From the NCBI RefSeq assembly GCF_025698545.1, contig NC_068576.1:51370390-51434389 (forward strand): a stretch of 64,000 bases of DNA, in the 5' to 3' direction. The position numbers were made by a program, and so were the translations under genes. This stretch comes from Gossypium raimondii (lineage: Eukaryota; Streptophyta; Magnoliopsida; Malvales; Malvaceae). This document shows, one piece after another, positions 23,281 to 35,909 of the stretch. Position 1 is the first letter of the stretch. Each line of letters opens with the position of its first letter. The notes beneath the pieces were generated by a model, which saw only the letters and a list, made by a program, of their open reading frames with translations, was not told where the DNA came from and did no database searches.

Positions 23281-23503
23281 TTCTTCACTATTCCTTCTTC
23301 TTTCTTTAGTTTCGAGTGTACTTGTCTGGTGAGCAAAGCACGGTTCAGTTTATAGATTGAAAGAACGCCGAAACTAAGGAAAACCAATTTAGACGACTAG
23401 CTTTTTCTTTGAAAAAAAAAAGGGAAGGAACTCAGTTATTGCTGGTTCATTATTTTTATTTTTTATTTTACTTTCTTAAGGCCGTGTTTGGTAGCTCCAC
23501 TAA

Positions 23504-23653
23504 GGGTGAGTTTGGATGGGCGGTGTGTTTATCTGCGCTTAGTGTAAAAATAGCGGTGGCGGTGAGATTAGATACTGTAGCGATACTGTAGCGTGAGACA
23601 AAAAGTAAGCTAAACGCACCGCACCGCACCCAATCGCCCATCCAAACCCACCC
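23504..23653. mobile_element. Tourist-like (PIF/Harbinger) MITE, 150 bp
   Basis: Ends GGGTGAGTTTGGATGGGCGG and CGCCCATCCAAACCCACCC are inverted, and both flanks are TAA (23501-23503 and 23654-23656), the 3-bp target duplication of PIF/Harbinger elements. The interior has GCGGTGGCGGTGAGATTAGA and CTGTAGCG twice. Related sequence is present inside each unit of the tandem duplication at 37669-39127. Confidence 0.85.
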
Positions 23654-23889
23654 TAAGTGATTTTACCGTTAGTGAACTTAAGTCAATATTTCAAGCCAAT
23701 ATTAACCATTTCATTCACAATATTTAATGTGTATATAAACTCATTTTATTAATTATATAAATTAAATTTTAATTTTAGTTAAATGGTATATGTGAAATTC
23801 ATGCAACTAAATATTAATACGTGATTTAGATGATTAATTAGGAGTAGTTAAGTCACAAATGTTTGTTTAATAAACTATTAGAAAAAATG

Positions 23890-24020
23890 TTAATTAAGTT
23901 TTAGTTTGATTGATCGGTATTGTTATCAATGAATGAGGATATGGGTTTGAGTTATTCTCCTATATAAAGGTTGGAGAGGGGTTATTATTAGTTTCAGGTA
24001 TTGCATCAAAAAGAAGAGAC
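23890..24020 (+). mobile_element. SINE-like element, diverged
   Basis: TTTGATTGATCGGTATTGTTATC and GGGTTTGAGTTATTC occupy the positions of decayed pol III A and B boxes. The following GGTTGGAGAGGGGTTATTATTAG...GTATTGCATCAAAAAG resembles the tail of the element at 59516-59656. It looks older than that copy. Confidence 0.5.
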
Positions 24021-25045
24021 ACGATTGAAAAAATTAAATTTATTGATTTAAATTTTTATGCATATTTGATAAATCAAAATAAACATAATTTAATATAATT
24101 TATTTTATAAAAATTGTGAAAAATAATAAATAACTGTGAATATTTTCAATTGTTTCAATTTTATTTTATTTATTTTAATTTTATATTATTCTATAAAATT
24201 TAATTTAAAATTTGATTTTATTTAGAATAAGATGAAAATTTTAAAATTAAAATATAATATAAAATATTTCATAATTTAAAATCTATATTTATCTCTTTAA
24301 GAAAACTATATTTTCAAACAATTTTATTACATTGCATGATTAATTTAAATAATATAATAAATATATCTTATAATTTATTTTTTTTGAACATTTAATTTTT
24401 TGACCTAACTTTTATCAGAAAAATTTGGAGGACAAAAACATTGACTTGGTCAATTGGTCTGATATCCAAAGCCGAATAAGATAAGAAAAAGAATCAATAT
24501 TCCACAAAACCTCAACTTCAAGCAAGCAGTCAAGCATTGTAAGCAGAAAGGAACGCAAAACAGAAGACACTGGTCGCGTACTGAGATTGGGTTCTGCTTC
24601 ACATCCTTCAATATTCAACCCACTCAGGTTTTTATTTTTTCTTCCTTTTCTGTTTCCCTTCTTATCTCCTTCTTCCCTTCAGTTTGCTTCATTTTTTGTT
24701 TCAGCTTCTAGTTTCTTTTTACTATCTTTATTACTTAGGACAAAGATGAATGGTTTATGTTCATAGTTTCACATCCCTCAGCATCTGGGGAAAGGAAACT
24801 GATCTGATTTAAGTGATTATTCAGAAACAATTCAAGCTATATATTTCATTTCTTTTTTATACCTTCTTGCTGCTTTCTACATAAGAGATTTTATTTCCCC
24901 TGCTTTCAGGAATCAGGATTGTACTGTGTGCTTTACAAATTTTCTTTTTACTCCTCTTTTATTCATATTAGGTAATATAACTTACTAATTTGTCATTTAT
25001 ATACTAATTTCTATACAAGGGAGGGAATCCCTGAGAGTTTGAGAG

Positions 25046-28000
25046 ATGAGTACTAAAGGCAGTTCAAGCCCAGATATCAGTGAAGAACCCAATGTAGGTA
25101 ACATCCACGAAGAGATCAATGAAGAACCCATTGAAGGTAATACTGACGGTGAAGGATCCAATAAAGGGAATAACCAAGAAGATACCAGTGGAGAACACAA
25201 TCAAGGCAGTACCAATGACATCAATGAAGAAGACACTGAAGGTAGTCTCTGTGTGTGTGTGTTTTAATTTCAATAATATTTTGTTGTTCTTATGGCTTCT
25301 GTAGAGAACCTGTTTCTGGAGATCTAGAAAGTAAAAACCCAACTTCAGATTTCAGAGTCAATGCAGGAAAACAAGTTTTAAAAACCTATAATTAGAATGA
25401 AATGAAGTAGTAAATCTGTGCCATATTAACCAGGTAATTATATAAATGTTGCTAGTTTGACAGTTCAATTTTGAGAATATAAGCATCTTTAATGGTACTT
25501 TTAGATGTGAGGGTGAAGTGTAATTGTTGAGATTGAAAGATGGGAAGGGAACTCCTTGTACATTTGTGTTAGGCTAAGGTACACCAATACTCACCCAACT
25601 TTGATTCCGATAACAAAACAGTCACTAAAATTTCAACTCAGTCACTGAACTTCAGAAAAATAACAAACAGTTACCTAACCATTTTTGTTACAGACGTAAA
25701 GGAGCTGTCATTTTTTCCGTCCCTCTCTCCCCCCCTCTCGTCTCCCTCCCCCTACCACCGCTCTCCCATCCCTCTCCCTCTTCCCCACCATCCCTCCCCC
25801 CTACTCCGATTCTCTCCCTCTCCCCCACCGTCCCTGTCCCCTACTCTGACCCTCTCCCTCTCCCCCACCGTCCCTTTCCCTCTGCTAACTCCGATTTCCT
25901 GCAAGCTTCAACCTTCTCAATTCACTCCACCAATCGACTGACATATTCTTAATTTTATGGTTGCTTTGTCTTGCGATTATTGCTCTCATCTTCATTACAT
26001 CGTTGCTCCAAAATCCCTTGCTTGCATCGACCAAATTGCTTCTAAATTATTTGCTGCAAATTGCCGATTGCAATGCTTCCAAAATAGTTGCTGCCCACGT
26101 TTATACCAGCTGCCATTTGATCCAATTTCAATCACCAAATAGCGTCTAAACAGTTGACTAAAAAGCCTTCAATATTCTTTAAATAAGCTACTTCGTTGAC
26201 CTGCTTGCTTGCTCTCTAATTCACTGCCGATCAAACAAGTATGTGCTGCCCATTGCACCCACCATTGCTTCAAAGAGGCTGCTGGTTAGCCAAATTTCTT
26301 CCACTGATCAGCCTTGATTTAGTGGCTACTAATTAACATTCCTTCCTCACCGATTGCTCCAATTATTTGCTGCTATTATTTGCTTCAAATTGATGTCGTA
26401 ATTTCATCCAATTTGCTGCCTCAAATGCTTGAACTTGTTGCTGGATATTTCTTTTTCCTGTAAGAAAAATTTAGGAGAGGGTTAGCAGAGGCAAAGGGAC
26501 GGTGGGGGAGAGGGTGGGAGTAGGGGGGAGGGATGATGGGGAAGAGGGAGAGGGATGGGAGAGCGGTGGTAGGGGGAGGGAGACGAGAGGGGGGGGGGGA
26601 ATGACAGCTCCATTATGTCTGTAACGGAAAATGGTTAGGGTGACTGGTTTGTTATTTTTCTAAAGTTTAGTGACTGTTGGTGTAGTTTAGCCTTTGTTTT
26701 ACTCTGCTATATGGTGTAGAAAAGAAATATATATTTTTGTCTCATATTATTGGAATTCTTTAGTTTAAATTTGATTATCGCTCTCTTATTCTCATTATTC
26801 TCATTTTCTTCTTGAAATAACAGTAGAAAAATTGACGGCGACAAAGGAAAATGCACGGAAGATATTTTATCAGTTAAAAGAAGACAATGTGTCAAAAATC
26901 ATTCTCCTTGGGGAGACTGGGACTGGGAAAACGTGGATGGCAAGTAAAATATGTGAGGTTGCTGTGGAGGAAAAGTACGATGAGCCCATTTGGATCTGTC
27001 TGGACAAAAAGCATGATAAGAAGTCTTTTCTGGACACCGTTGCCCGTCGGTTTTCTCTCCCAACTAGTGCAGATGAAAGAGAAGAAGATGGAGAAAAGGA
27101 GAAAAAGGATAAGAAAGTGAATAATGCAAAGAGAGTGGCGGAGACAATGATAGGAAAGCTTGATGCGGTGAAAAAGGAAAGTAAGTTTGTTCTATTGGTT
27201 TTGGATGGTCAACTAGAGATGATGGAGAAAGACCAAAATGAAGAGATGGACCACTACATCAAGGAAGAAATTTTAGGTTTGAAAGATAGCATGAATAATA
27301 TCGACAGTTTGAAGGTTCTTATCACGAGGAGGAAAAGTGAAAAAGGTGATAATGATGAGAAAGCAAAGAAGTTTAAGCTCGAACCCTTTTCTGGGTGTGA
27401 GACATTGAATTTGTTAAGAGACAATTTTGATGTCAGTGTGTATCCTGAAGAGCTTCAGAAAGTATCCGAGGCATTTCAGCGACACAGAAGAAAGCCTGCA
27501 GAAATCCTTATGTTTGCAGGAACCATAAATTACATTGCAAAAGATAAATCTGGGGAGTTAAAAGCTGCTTTGGAGGCAGCTGCTAATGGTCTGGAGCAAC
27601 TTCTGCGTTTTGCATATGATAAGGAGCGAGGAAATTCTATGATCGACTGCTTTTGGCATGGTTGGAACTTCTTGAGAAAACATGGTGGTGTTCATTACAA
27701 TGAGTTGATCACTAGCTGGATAATGGAAGGTTGTCTCAACCACACCAATCAGATTGATAAGGCTTATCTGGAGGGACATGATGTCTTGATGAAGCTTATA
27801 GATTATCACATGCTGAAACTGCAAGAGGACAATATCATTGTTGTGGAGGGAGCAACTCGTGAGATGAATAAGTTCTGCCGCCGTGGATACTTGGGAACAG
27901 CTGATCCTGGTTTGGCTAGCGTGCTCAAGGATATTGATGAAACAGATCTTGAAGAAATACCACCAGCTCAAGTTCTCGAAGGAATAACACCAGCTGATGG

Positions 28001-29111
28001 CATGATGAGAACACTGTGTGGTGATAAGAAAGAGAAAATGGTCTCCTCATTACTAATTGATGGAAGTCGTCTATGCAGAGAAGTTCATGATACTTTCTTT
28101 GGAGCTAAGGAGAACCTGAATCTGCTTGCTATTTTTTCTCCCCGGCTCAAATCTCCTGAGGAACTTTCCATATCTAGACCGGAGAAGCTGCTTGTGCTCA
28201 TGCTCAGAGGCTCTTACCTGTTGGAGAATGTAAATATTGTTGAAAAACTCAAAGCCTTAACCGTTCTTGAAATATCTGGTTCAAGAGCCTGGACGATAAA
28301 ACTCTCGGATAACTTTTTCCATGAAGTGTCCCGACTTCGGAGCCTTGACTTAACTGGAGCTGGAATTGAATCATTACCTGATAGTTTCTCTGAATTGACT
28401 GAACTGCGAAGGCTCATCCTTAGGCAGTGTTCTTCCTTAACACAACTTCCAAAGCTGGCAAAATTCAGTAAACTTGAAGTAATTGATCTTTCTGAATGCA
28501 CGAGTTTGAAAAAGATCCAAGAAAAGAGCTTCGGGAAACTTGAAAAGCTTAAAGTGATCAACTTTTCCCATACCAAAATCGAGAAACTACCTATTGTTAA
28601 GACTCTTAGAAATCTGACCATACTCTTATTAAAAGGATGCAGTGAGTTGTCCGCAATGCGCATGCTCAAACAGGTGTCGAGCCTCAAGATCCTTGATCTT
28701 TCAGGTGCAACTAACATAAAAGAAATTAGGTATGACTGCTTTGAAGAAACAGAAAACCTTAGAGAACTCAATCTATCAGAAACTCAGATACAATATTTGC
28801 CTCCTGAGATTGGCGATCTTCAGAAACTGAGACTAAAGGGATGTAAATTATTAAGAAATCTACCAGACCTGAGTGGGCATAGTAGACTAGAGGAACTTGA
28901 GCTCTCAGGTTGTGAGAGGCTGGAGAACTTGCCAGAGCTGAGTGCTCTTAAAAAACTGAAGATTCTCAATCTAAATGGTTGCAGCAACCTCAAAAGCCTT
29001 CCAGACTTAACATCCCTATTGAAACTTGAGAAGCTCGACCTACATGGTACTGAACTTTGGAGCGAAGATGTGGTTAAATCCCTGAGTCATATTAAAGACC
29101 TCCAAATATGA
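25046..29111 (+). CDS. Atypical NB-LRR protein (At4g19050-like), 2 coding exons
   Basis: Coding exons 25046-25241 and 26824-29111 join in phase (G|TA, Val66) to give 827 residues. Residues 1-65 are acidic and repetitive (EEP, EED words). The P-loop GETGTGKT is at 95-102. The Walker-B position reads LLVLDG (189-194), with only one Asp instead of the usual DD. RNBS-B-like LKVLITRR follows, while the GLPL site is degraded to KPAEI. A winged-helix-like region has IDCFWHGWNFLRKHGG. The MHD site reads VEGATREM. LRRs fill ~500-827 (LRELNLSETQIQYLPPEIG, LKILNLNGCSNLKSLP). There is no coiled-coil or TIR. Such proteins are annotated as disease-resistance-like, but the missing motifs suggest altered nucleotide cycling. 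After the stop, AAAG|GTGAGT at ~29119 and an acceptor near 29213 suggest a 3'-UTR intron. The first intron (25242-26823) holds a Mutator-like element. Confidence 0.88.
25572..26692. mobile_element. Mutator-like TIR element in the NB-LRR first intron
   Basis: Arms of about 300 bp (25572-~25890 and ~26470-26692) are inverted. They carry AGTCACT, AACAAA and GTTACAGAC words, then GGAGCTGTCAT, then a long pyrimidine tract (CT-rich on the left arm, GA-rich on the right). Flanks TTTGTGTTA (25563-25571) and TTTGTTTTA (26693-26701) match at 8 of 9 bases, the target size for Mutator-like elements. The interior, about 25905-26460, is TTGCTTC/TTGCTGC-rich and has no recognisable transposase or captured gene. 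Length 1,121 bp. Confidence 0.8.
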
Positions 29112-30603
29112 CCCTAAAGGTGAGTTCATCCATTTTCAGCATCCCCTGTTACTGTAAGCTTTCACTAAATGATTTAACAAAATTCCATGTTCTACTTCTT
29201 TCTACGATCCAGGTGAACACATTGCCCCCCTTCTTGACAGCCATAATTTCTTCATGTAACTTTCGATGAGAGGTTGTTCAAGCTTACCAAGAGGTCTATT
29301 GGGAACTGGAGTTGAAATTTGCTTTATTATGGTTTGCACATTTAAAGCACCTTCATCTGCTGGACTTGAAGTTTCCCCCAGAACAAGTTTAGTAGCCTAC
29401 TGGAGGAGCAGTTATGTGTGTAAAAATAAACTTTTCATTTTGTGTTGAAATTGTGATCTTGCTTGTCTGTGTCTGTGCTATCTATTCCGTACTGTTAGTG
29501 CTAAAACTGAATTGGTATTTGAGGATTTAATCGTAAACTCGAGTACTTTCTGTTGTGCTTTATTTGTTTAGTAGACTAGTATGCTGTGATTTAGCTTCAG
29601 ATCTATTATTCTGTTTTTCCGCCTTCTGGGGCGAAACTAGAAAGGAAACATAGTATATCATGATTCATGGGTATAATGACCTTTTTTTTTTTTTTTGGTC
29701 CTCTAACTTTACAAAAATGTTATTTTAGTTGTTCATTTTTTTAACCTTTTAAATTTACAATTTTTTATCAAATCAGTTCAAATGGGTGGAAAAGTTAACA
29801 TTTGTTAGTTTTCTTGAGGTGGCATATCGTGGATCATCATATAGATGATATTTTAATGTTTAATTAATTTATTAAAATTTAAGAATATATATTTTTTATA
29901 TTTTTAATGATTTTTAATTTTAGAAATAGTTTTATAAAATTTTTTGAATTTTAAAATTTTAAAAATTAATTAAATGTAAACATGTCATCCATGGACTAGT
30001 TCTCGTGTATATAACATTAACAAAATTTAAAAATGCTAATTTTTTTATTTTTATAAAATTAAATGATCAAATAATGTATTATACGGACTTATGGGGCGGC
30101 CTTCTCCTTTTAAAACCATAAACAATTCTTCTATATCATTATTATCAGCCCAAAAGTAGGCCAACAGAACAAATAACAGAAAAGAACGAACAAATTAGAT
30201 CTCAGAATATTGCAAATTTTGAAAAACGCATTTGTTTTAGGTCAATAGTGAATACAAGTACAAGTGAAAAATATTGATAATACCTCATACCTATAAGTAT
30301 CGAATTCTCAGCTCAAAACACCCTCACATGTCACCCAACTCACAAGAGGCAAGCCCCATCCGCGTCCCAGCCTTTTCTGTCTCCAAATTACAAAACACCC
30401 CCCACGAATTTTTTTTTATTTTTTATTTTTTGGTTCTTCTAAATCTAAAGTAATGGAACACAAGAGATAATTAGATTATAGTACTCGTAAGAAAATAGGA
30501 GGAGGAAAAGAGGGGTGAAAGGAAAAGAAAAAGAGGCTTTTTCATTTTTCCCACCTGAAGAAACGAAAATCAAACAGTCTTTTTTCTCAATCCCTCTCTA
30601 ACA
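29112..30603. other. Intergenic: NB-LRR 3' UTR and MOB1 promoter/leader
   Basis: Up to about 29450 this is probably the 3' UTR of the NB-LRR gene. From about 29690 to 30080 AT-rich sequence with 'GGTCCTCTAACTTTAC' words suggests a decayed repeat. About 30330-30600 is a GC-richer stretch and pyrimidine tracts leading to the MOB1 start, likely its promoter and 5' UTR. The frame at 29266-29448 has no family resemblance. Confidence 0.5.
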
Positions 30604-33600
30604 ATGAGTCTCTTCGGTCTTGGAAGGTGAGTTTTAATTTCTACTTTTAGAGAAGTTTATCTTAAAATGCTTTGTTATTTTCCCTTTTATTAATCTTCTT
30701 TTCGTTAATTCCTTCTTCTTCTTTTTTGCTTATTGCCAATTGCTGCTCATAATTTGCATGTCAGATCTATTATACTTTTGCAGCCTTTTTCTGATTCAAG
30801 ATCAACCAGCAACTCTACTTTTTTTTTTTAACCTTCATTAAGTTTAATTCAGATTCTAAAAACATTTCATCTATCATCCTGATTTTACTCCCTGATTCTT
30901 TCGTTCCTCTGTTAACTGTAACAACTACAATCCAATTGTTGCTTTTGTTAATTCAATCCCGTTGAGGTCAATTCAATCATTGATCATGATTTCTGCTGTG
31001 AAAATTTTGCTTATATTATTATGTTAAAGAAAATCAGTAGCGAATCTTAATGCATGTTGAACTTCTCTTAATGTTCTGGTGTTAAGCAATTAATGATATG
31101 TTCTGATTGCTTGCGATTCATTTGGTTCAATGTTAGAACTAGGATTAAAAGCTATGTAACCATGGTTTGTTTTCATGATTGGCAACATTAGAAAGGTCGA
31201 AAAGGTCAAGAGCTGAACTCTTGGTTTTTTTAACCTTAAAAGTTATATTGCCATAATCCAGAAGTTTTAGCTTTGTATCATGAAGCGTCGCAAACTAGGT
31301 TTGTTGGCACTTTGCAGCCATTGTTTGAAGATTTGTGGTGGCTGAATGAAGTTGAGGAAGTTGAATCAACTGGAAGAGAAACAGGAATGTACAAATGTAG
31401 TCTAATGGGAGCTAATTAATTTTCTAAAAGCCAATTGTATGATCAGTTTCAAAGGATGCAGGAGATCTTCTATAGTCTTCAGTAAGATAGGAGTTTGGGC
31501 GATTTGTATTGCTCTCAATCATGTATATGCGTCCATGTATGCATGATCAGCATTGTTCATTATTTCAAGCCATTAAAAGAGAAACACACTGAAAAATATT
31601 TTTTATATTTTGCTTAGATCTAATTACTCTGAACTATATTGTTTTGAATCTTTATCCTAACATAACATGCAGTACGGATATGCAATACCTTCAATGTACA
31701 AAAGCTGTTATGATCATATTATATATGGAGTAACTTCAAACTACACAAGCTATGCTATGATCCTATATATAGAGAGAGGAATTAGTGAAACATTGAACGT
31801 ACCTATTTTAGATGTGTGTATATTTCTATTTCTATTCCCACGTCTGAGCAGTATCTTTTCAGTTGAGATTTTTCTGCTAATAAATTGCTCTGAAAACAGA
31901 AATCAGAGAACATTCCGCCCCAAAAAAAGTGCACCTTCTGGAAGTAAGGTTGGTTACTTGTTCCTTCTTTATCTCTTTAATAAAGCATAATTAGTATTGT
32001 TCATCTCCTGCCTGTTAGAATTTGATATGATATGTTCTCTTACTCTGTGCTTGAATCTGGATTGTTAATTTGATCTGATCACCTTCGCAATTCCCCCCTT
32101 TGGAAATAAATGTTTTCCTCTTTATGACGACTAAGAACTTCTTGGGTGCGAGCATGCAACTTTAGCACACTGGAAGTCTATTAGAAGGTGTCCAGAAATA
32201 TAATAAAAGCAAGCCGAACTTAACACCTAAGATCTAATGCATCCAAAAACCTAAAAAAAGACCCTGGAAAATTGGCTTTATTTGCAAACAATCTAAGAAA
32301 ATGAGCTACTGTATTTTTTATTTAATGCCTTCTGCTGATTCTTCAACTTGGGTTTTTAGCTACTTGAATGGTTGCCATTATTTAGTTGCAAACAAACTAA
32401 GAATTCCCACCTTACCTATCGAGAAAGAAGAAAAGCTCACCTTGCCATTCATATTTCTGTTTTTTAGATTTCATCACTTTTGAAGTCACTGGTTCAGAAA
32501 ATAACTTTACGTTACAGTGTCTCCTTGAATTTTCAGCGGCAAAGTTGAAATTCTACAAACTTCAATGCTATACTCGCATGCATGACGGTCCTACAGCCTC
32601 ACCTGTGGGACCCACTCACGAATGTTAGCAAGCGTTATATACACGTACTACATGTGATAATTGTTTTACTAAACAAGCATCTATGTCTAAACTCTAAACA
32701 TGGTTAGTATTAATGTGTGGTTGGATATGATAATAATTATTAGCCTTTTTCTGGTTCCTCTACGGTTCTTGAGAGTTGTCTTATTTATTGTTTCTTTATT
32801 ATAAAATACTTTCTGGACTTCAGTCTTCTATATTAGTGGCTTAGCAGTCTTTGCAGTTCTCATCCTAGTGTTGTAATTTGACATAATGCAGGGCGCACAG
32901 CTTAAAAAGCACATTGATGCTACCCTGGGCAGTGGAAACCTAAGGGAAGCAGTGAGGCTACCTCCTGGGGAAGATTTAAATGAATGGCTCGCAGTCAACA
33001 GTATCTCTCGCTTCCCCTCTTTCTTTCTTACCCACATACACCTGGATAGCACATTCTGCATAAATCGTTCAATATATTTGTAAAACTTTGTATATAATCT
33101 ATCTATGATTATTCTACCTAAGTATAACTGTGCTGTTACTTACAGTCATAACTGTGTTGGATCTTTTTCAGCTGTGGATTTCTTCAATCAGGTGAATCTG
33201 CTCTATGGTACCCTGACTGAGTTTTGTACTCCTGAGAACTGTCCTACAATGACTGCAGGCCCTAAGTACGATATATAAAACTTGATTCCTTTTGCTTTTT
33301 TTAATAAATTAGTTGTACAAATTGTAAATTTAAATATTTTATTATGCTGTATGCCTATGTCATGTTTGTATCTATTTGGTGGTATTAAAAGTGTTTCCAT
33401 CAGATAATGGATGGATGAGTTAAGTCTCCAAGGAATTCAGATAAATCAAGACCCCGTTGACTTATTTAGGCTCTTTTATTTCTTTAAAACATACATGTAA
33501 ATTGCATTTAATTTATTTATTTACTTATTTAAATATATATAATATGCAAAATGTTATTGAAATATGATGTCTGAATATGTAGCATGAACTTGTCTATTTC

Positions 33601-35072
33601 ATGGGAGGACAATGAGCTATGCATTATGTTTTCATTGATTTCATTAATCCTAGTATTTGTTGTTGTTTCTATTATCATTGTCAGTTCGATCTAACTGGTC
33701 ACAATAATTTGAATTTTTCCTTATATTGTTCAAAGGTCGGTAGAAAGAAATAAAATATGTTTAGAATGTTTTTAGGAATTAAAAGTCCATGTAGTCATTT
33801 GATTTTGTCCAATGATTAGCTTTTAGTTTTCATGTTTGGTTCTTTTACCTTGCACTGTCTGATCAATCAGTTTAATAATGCTTGTGCACCTTAATTTAGT
33901 CTACTCATTTTTAATAATCTTTGAAAGCATATTTCTTGGGTTTTCAGTAGTTGATTATGTGCCATCTTACAAAACTTTACAGGTATGAATATAGATGGGC
34001 AGATGGCGTGCAAATCAAGAAACCTATCGAGGTTTCTGCCCCAAAATATGTCGAATATCTAATGGACTGGATTGAAACACAACTTGATGATGAATCGATA
34101 TTTCCTCAAAAACTGGGTAAAATCTTCAATTCTCTGTGATGAAGTCTGACTCGGACTAGAGAAAGATATTTGTTTATCTATGTATGATGACAACAGTGAT
34201 GATTAAACTTTAATATATGAAATTACTTGCCTCTTATCTATCCGGAATATGTTTATACATGTCATTGCACACTTGAAATTTGCTAGGTGCACCATTTCCT
34301 CCAAACTTCAAAGATGTAGTGAAGACAATATTCAAAAGACTGTTCCGAGTATATGCCCACATCTATCACTCTCACTTTCAGAAAATTGTGAGCCTTAAGG
34401 AGGAAGCCCATTTGAACACATGCTTTAAGCATTTCATACTTTTTACTTGTGTAAGTCTTTTTCTGCTTCTGCTTGATATACATACATATATATATTATTC
34501 TCTGCCCTTCCACTATTTATCTATTTTATACAAATTTAAATAGCATTTAAATCAGGGCCAATAACTTAAAGATGTTTGATGCAAATTCCAAAACAGTTAG
34601 TTGATGGTTCTTTTAAATCATAGCTAAATATAAGCTTGCCATTATTTTCTGAATAACAGTCATGATTTCTTGCCATATATGTATCATGGTTTTCAGAGAA
34701 GAATCTGTTACAGTGACCAAAACAAAAAACGGAATATAGTTTTAGTTGTGGAAAGAGAGATGGGCTAAAATACCTTTTGTTCTTTAAGTAACAAGAGGGC
34801 ACACTAGAGTCTCAAGTTTCACCGTTTAAGATATTAACCTCAATCTTCACCACCCGAGTTAAGGGCCAGATGACAAGAGTTGAAATGTTCTTTGTATCTT
34901 TTAGATCTCTGAAACATTCTTGTAAGAGGCTGGAATTCATGCTTAGTTGAGTAGGAAGTTGTTGGGTTTAATTGAGATTGTTGTTTTGGATGTGCAGGAA
35001 TTTGGGCTGATTGACAAGAAAGAGCTAGCTCCACTTCAAGAGCTCATTGAATCCATCATAGTCCCCTACTAA
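30604..35072 (+). CDS. MOB1A: MOB1 kinase activator (MOB1A/B-like), 7 exons
   Basis: Conserved adaptor of the Hippo/NDR pathway that binds and activates NDR/LATS-type AGC kinases. In plants it acts with the SIK1-type kinase in growth and cytokinesis. Exons 30604-30626, 31900-31948, 32892-33000, 33172-33265, 33983-34116, 34287-34450 and 34998-35072 join without frame errors into 215 residues, the normal length. The start [17 protein letters not shown] is typical of plant MOB1. The zinc site is complete: Cys79 and Cys84 ([13 protein letters not shown]), His161 and His166 (HIYHSHF), at the same numbers as human MOB1A. The C-terminus [10 protein letters not shown] is normal. The first coding exon is only 23 nt and is followed by a 1.27-kb intron. 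The gene shares its neighbourhood with EDR2 as in Arabidopsis. Confidence 0.95.
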
Positions 35073-35904
35073 TTACAGGACTGGACTTTGGAGATCCTGA
35101 TGATGTTTCTTTCTTCTTTTCTTTTCTTTTCTCTTTATTTTAGGGATGCAAAGTCAAATAAATTAAGAGACTGTTATAGCAGACGACTTAAGAAACAAGT
35201 GTCTCTAATTTATATCTGTGTGTTATAAATGCAAGTTCATATGTCATGTTCCTTGAATGCCTTGCATTACATCTAGCATTTTCGAAAAGAAAGCAGCTTG
35301 CCCTTGAAAGTTATCAGTGTCTTAATTTCCATTTAATTATTCTTCTTATACTTGTTGGACAAATTGCAAGTGAATTAATAAAAGGTGGCCAGGCCAGCAG
35401 CCCAGAAGCCGAAACCAATCTACCAAAAATTAAATATAAGTAACAAATCATTTATCTTGGTTTAAAGATAAGTTTATGTGTAAAATTTTCTTTAGATTTA
35501 TTTTAATTAATTGATATTGATTTTAATCGGAATCGTTAACATAATTATAAATTCAAAAAATATATCTATTATAGAGAAAGCTAGAGAAAGCTAATAGGTT
35601 GCTTGGTAGGCACTTGGAATGGCGCGATAATCAAGTATCCTTCACTGAATAATGAATGGTCCTAAGCAGATGATTACCTCGATCCACTCGTTTGCTGCCC
35701 ATCTTTTTCTTTACCTAAAAACCTTCCCCTTTGCCATTTCCGGCCACGGAAACGAACTGAAGATTGAACACCGAACATTTTAAACTTTACCCCTCCACAC
35801 ATAACAATCTATTTGGACTGGAAAAGCTAACCATTTAAACACATGACTTTTTAATCAAATTTATGATATTTCACACCTTTCTTTGATTTCTAGTAATACT
35901 AGTA
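35073..35904. other. Intergenic, no gene seen
   Basis: 3' UTR and flank of MOB1 to about 35450, then unassigned AT-rich DNA. The frame at 35246-35443 lacks family signals. Confidence 0.5.
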
Positions 35905-35909
35905 ACATG

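Larger units (their letters stand above)
23281..25045. other. Intergenic between divergent DUF594 and NB-LRR genes
   Basis: Promoter region for two divergently transcribed genes, with a Tourist-like MITE (23504-23653), a SINE-like copy (about 23890-24020), AT-rich filler, and from about 24420 the 5' leader region of the NB-LRR gene. Pyrimidine tracts at 24620-24900 and AG sites before 25046 suggest a 5'-UTR intron. No further gene. Confidence 0.5.

Noticed and set aside
24415-24618. Small minus-strand frame upstream of the NB-LRR gene
   Set aside because: No family match; the region reads as the 5' leader of the plus-strand gene.
25957-26149. Two overlapping small frames inside the intron element
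   Set aside because: They come from TTGCTTC/TTGCTGC-rich filler in the transposon interior, with no recognisable protein.
27558-28771. Minus-strand frames inside the NB-LRR gene
   Set aside because: Shadows of the leucine-rich repeat coding sequence on the other strand.
29690-30080. Inverted-repeat element
   Set aside because: Arms can be aligned only weakly, and no ends or target duplication could be placed.
31667-31990. 107-residue frame overlapping MOB1 exon 2
   Set aside because: Only the 49-nt exon 2 part is MOB1; the rest is intron read-through in the same frame.
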